NCBI GenBank assembly: GCA_903813345.2
Contig: CAIIXF020000004.1
Span: forward strand, 8,327,525 to 8,391,524
Direction of reading: 5' to 3'
DNA from: Owenia fusiformis
Lineage: Eukaryota > Annelida > Polychaeta > Sabellida > Oweniidae
Length of the DNA stretch: 64,000 nt
The position numbers and the translations under genes are program-made. This document shows positions 61,001-64,000 of this stretch, in pieces (the first letter of the stretch is position 1; every line of letters begins with the position of its first letter). Below the pieces are notes generated by a model, which saw nothing but the letters and a program-made list of their open reading frames with translations, searched no databases and was not told the origin of the DNA.

Positions 61001-63398
61001 ACTGCAAATAAAACAATCAAGGAAGCCAAAAAATCAACAGAAACATTGAATGTACAAAGCAATACATCAAAAAGTGAGATCATCTCAGCAATACCAGATA
61101 GCCTTTGTTTGAAATGTAACAGACAGCACCTCCATAAATGGAGAAATGATTCTACCGAGATGTCCAAGGGTTTCTATCATGGAAATGTGGCTGTTCTCAA
61201 TACTGATGGTGTCATTTACAGGTCAGTTATGGATGAATGTAATAAACTTATATAACACCCGGTAACCAGAAAAAAATAAACAGAGGGGGAGCAGCTGATT
61301 TCTGCTAAATTCAACAAATCTGCAAGATATATTTTTGAGCAGAAATTAACTAATTACTGGGAATTGAAAAATTAGAATTGCATTCAGCTGAAAATATATT
61401 TGAACCCTCCTTAAAAATGTAAATAAAAATGATTAGTTTTACAGTTTTGAACAATTTTACAAACTAAAAATTATAAAGTAAGGCATTTGCAACCAATTTG
61501 AAAAATTATAGGAAATGTACATGTATCTGGATATATCATTTGAATTAAACCCTTTTTATTTAAAATATGAATGGGTCTTTTACAGAATACTTCGAGGTGA
61601 TATAAAAGGTGTTGAGATCTACCTACCAGATGGAAGCATGTTGAAGTCTAAAGGGACTAAAGGACAGTATTTCACACATATCATTCCTGTTACACACGAG
61701 GTAAGGTTAAACATGAGGTAGGTTAATAACAGGAGGCGGAAATACACACATGCGTTGGGAATATTAGATGGGTTTATCATGGATAGTGGGAAGTTCTACG
61801 AGGCCTATAAGTTGATTTTATACAACAGGTTATGAAAGTGAAATTCCCAAGTCCATATCTTTATTGAATAGTTAAACACCAAAAAGTGTGGTTTCATCAA
61901 CTTTAAATGGTGAATGAACACACTCATAAAACATACTACTCGTATATATCTCAGATTTCTATGTCTATATGTCTATTTCTATATCTAATGTTTATTCTTG
62001 TATTCTAGGGAGTATGCTCAGTAGAAGAAAGGACATACATGGCCAAGAAACCCCCTCCCTCTAAGCGTGGAGAGTCACAAAGTATTGCTAAGATACTTGC
62101 AAGAGGTGAAAGGTGAGATTTGGTTAAAAATAATGTTTTATCTTTTCTACAGTAGCCTATACAAAGATGCAGTGCTTCACACAAAAAAAAAACTTGAGAA
62201 AACACTGTAAAAGGTAATACAGTTTTCACTTCCAACTATAAGGTTACTTAGTAAGAGAATATGAGATGCAGCATTATTTTGTTTCAATATTTTGCAATCA
62301 ATAGTCTGTTCATAATTAAACTAATATTTTTTAAGATGTAGTTTGAATTTTTTAGGAGAATATGTTTAGCTTATATAATTTATCAATTAATACAATATTT
62401 TGTTATAGGTATAGTAACAATACTGCCAGTGCCATAATTCAAAAGTGTTTTGTTTTTCATTTTTAGGTTGATGGAACATCTTGAGTTGTCAACAACTGAA
62501 AAAGACCTCTGCTGCTGGAAGGTATTGTAGTGTAGTGTAGTGTAGTGTAGTGAAGTGTATTGTGGTGTAGTGCAGTTGAAATTAAAATAAAAAGATATGT
62601 TTAAACTACTATGGATTCATATTTTAAATATTTTTACACTTATAAAGCAGATGTCAATTTTGACAGGTCATTTTTTGCATATTTGCTTATCACTTGTATT
62701 TTGACTTGAGAAGTAGAATTTTATCCACATTTGAACCTTACCTTACTTTCATTACTCCAGGAGCATTCCCGACCTTTGACCCAGCCTCTGACCTCAATGT
62801 TACTTGAAGAATGCTTCGTTGACCATATAGGGAAGTTCAAGGCTTTCTCGAATGGCCATATAAGGATTGTTTTCAATGACAGAACATGCCTAGACATGCT
62901 CGGGGATTTCACTGGCAGGCTAGAAGGATGTAAAGGACACAGTCCTGAGAAATTACAGCAGGTAAAGTTTATATGTGGTGATGTTTTTCAGGTTAAGTTT
63001 TTTAATGTGGTACTTGCATCCAGATTCCTTAATTGGTAAAGTATTAAGAATACTTTAATAGTAATAGAAAAGTTTTAGGCTTTCAAATATATTAAGCAAA
63101 ATTCTTGATTCTGGTTGAGGGTAAATGTTAACGTCTAATGCCCCAAGTCATTTTTGACCATTATCTGGGTTATTTAGAAACATATTTTCACTCAGAATGA
63201 AATCCATATTCAATCCTGTCCATTAAATAAACTCATCATCTTAAATGAATTGTTCATTCAGACAATGGCAACTAGTGGCCAAGGCTTGAAGCAGGGACAT
63301 GTCGTACCAGGCTACCTTGTGCCAGGCGTGTGTAGGCTACTTCTCCCTAATGGACAATACACCCAAGTCTGTGTGGATGCTCCTATGGAATTCCAAAG
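58018..63398 (+). CDS. C5orf34: C5orf34 homologue, 3' end beyond the window
   Basis: Function unknown in any species. Exons 58018-58032 (MADEA), 59158-59296, 59476-59615, 60551-61221, 61586-61700, 62009-62112, 62467-62521, 62761-62961, 63262-63398 join in phase to about 525 aa; the human protein is about 640 aa and the last donor (AAAG/gtaggt) is open, so it continues past 64,000. Family landmarks: MVLYANESVEGLYKDG, FQLSPCGAVFVYE, QRIQQRTAF, DVNQVIWQP, a Ser/Asn-rich insert (about residues 155-190), CLKCNRQHLHKW, VEIYLPDGSMLKS, CCWKEHSRPL, IGKFKAFSNGHIRIVFNDRT and RLLLPNGQYTQV. Recurrent 'x-DGS/x-NG' beta-strand blocks suggest repeated small beta domains (inference). Confidence 0.92.
58774..59115. 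mobile_element. hAT-like MITE, diverged copy
   Basis: Same sequence order as 10,915-11,280 (CAGGATTCTCGCCAGG, TTGTGACTACTTTTTCGCGG, GAGATATCCTATTA, GGAGTCTAAAAGCC) but the right terminus is lost. In intron 1 of the C5orf34 homologue, 43 bp upstream of exon 2. Confidence 0.75.
62522..62576. repeat. GTAGT pentanucleotide microsatellite at a splice donor
   Basis: GTATTGTAGTGTAGTGTAGT continues for about 55 bp starting at the donor of the 62,467-62,521 exon. Each unit offers further GT positions but none with a good donor consensus. Confidence 0.8.
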
Positions 63399-63649
63399 GT
63401 AGGTGCAATTGAAAAGACTATTCCAAAGCACCTGATTTGTTTTCAGAAATAATTTGTCAAAAAAAGTTAAATTTTTATCATGCATGCTACTCGCATTTGT
63501 CTAAAGATTGAAATAAATCACTAAAAATCCAAGTTTTTGGACTACATACCTGAGAGTTAAGAACTGTTGTGAATCATTGTGAAATGTTATGAAAATTTCT
63601 AATCTGGTTATTGTATTGCAGAAATTTTCATCAATTTACTGTGTATGTG

Positions 63650-64000
63650 TACTAGGGATCCCACGATTGCTCGATGCACCAATATAATCGCTAGAAATCA
63701 CCTCCGATTCGATTAATCGATATGGATCCTCTATTTTCGATATTATCGATAATCGTTTTTCAAATCAACTTACCCGTTAAGTAAGTAAAAGAGCTCTATT
63801 TAAACCAAAATTGACGCAGCAAAACTCCGGGAAAAATTAAAAATTAAAATATTTTGAAGAGCTCACATGACGCGCCACAAATTTTCGTGATTCAAACCGA
63901 ACGTGAACTTTTTAGCAATAAACAGATTTTCAATAATTTTGCGAACATTTGTGATTTTAGATGCCCTATGTGCATTTCCACACCAAACATTATACCATTA
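63650..64000. repeat. Element cut by the right edge
   Basis: ATCCCACGATTGCTCGATGC and TTAATCGATATGGATCC resemble TTGTCACGATTAATCGATAC at 1,139. The rest lies outside the window. Confidence 0.4.

Overview
The window is animal nuclear DNA: AT-rich, with spliced genes carrying short exons, standard GT-AG introns and long introns packed with transposon debris. A tandem pair of PL14 alginate-lyase-type genes (enzymes best known from algae-eating gastropods and bivalves), together with metazoan families such as DIPK2, CAMLG and C5orf34, points to a mollusc or close lophotrochozoan relative. This is inference from gene content; no marker gene is present.

Layout. 1-2,300: two long hairpin repeats. 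2,803-11,994 (+): a thymidylate kinase gene (DTYMK) of five exons. Its 7-kb first intron holds a 6.2-kb TIR element with a 9-bp target duplication, which itself carries a 200-bp satellite array, small MITEs and a candidate minus-strand spliced transcript. 12,883-18,841 (-): two tandem PL14 lyase genes; the downstream copy is intact (299 aa) and the upstream copy looks decayed. 20,329-41,794 (-): an 11-exon gene for a coiled-coil/BAR-like adaptor with a proline-rich tail, with two alternative copies of its first recognised coding exon. Its introns hold a 0.9-kb hairpin, a LINE fragment split by a TTAA insertion, a 23-bp minisatellite and a TTAA-flanked palindrome split by a 2.1-kb hAT-like element. 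43,406-46,203 (+): a DIPK2-type secretory-pathway kinase-like gene, four exons. 48,387-57,040 (-): a homocysteine S-methyltransferase, six coding exons; its 4.6-kb first intron contains an intronless CAMLG/GET2 homologue (54,990-55,745, same strand). 58,018 to beyond the right edge (+): a C5orf34 homologue, nine exons visible.

The genes do not form one pathway. Thymidylate kinase serves dTTP synthesis, the lyases extracellular digestion of algal polysaccharide, DIPK2 the Golgi/secretory route, CAMLG tail-anchored protein insertion at the ER, and the methyltransferase methionine metabolism. What the region shares is heavy transposon and tandem-repeat activity that touches gene structure: repeats overlapping two stop codons, a 27-bp repeat that copies a 5' splice site five times, duplicated exons, and four different TIR families that all leave 5-bp target duplications.

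Exon borders were read by eye from splice sites and reading-frame phase; untranslated exons and promoters are mostly not determined.
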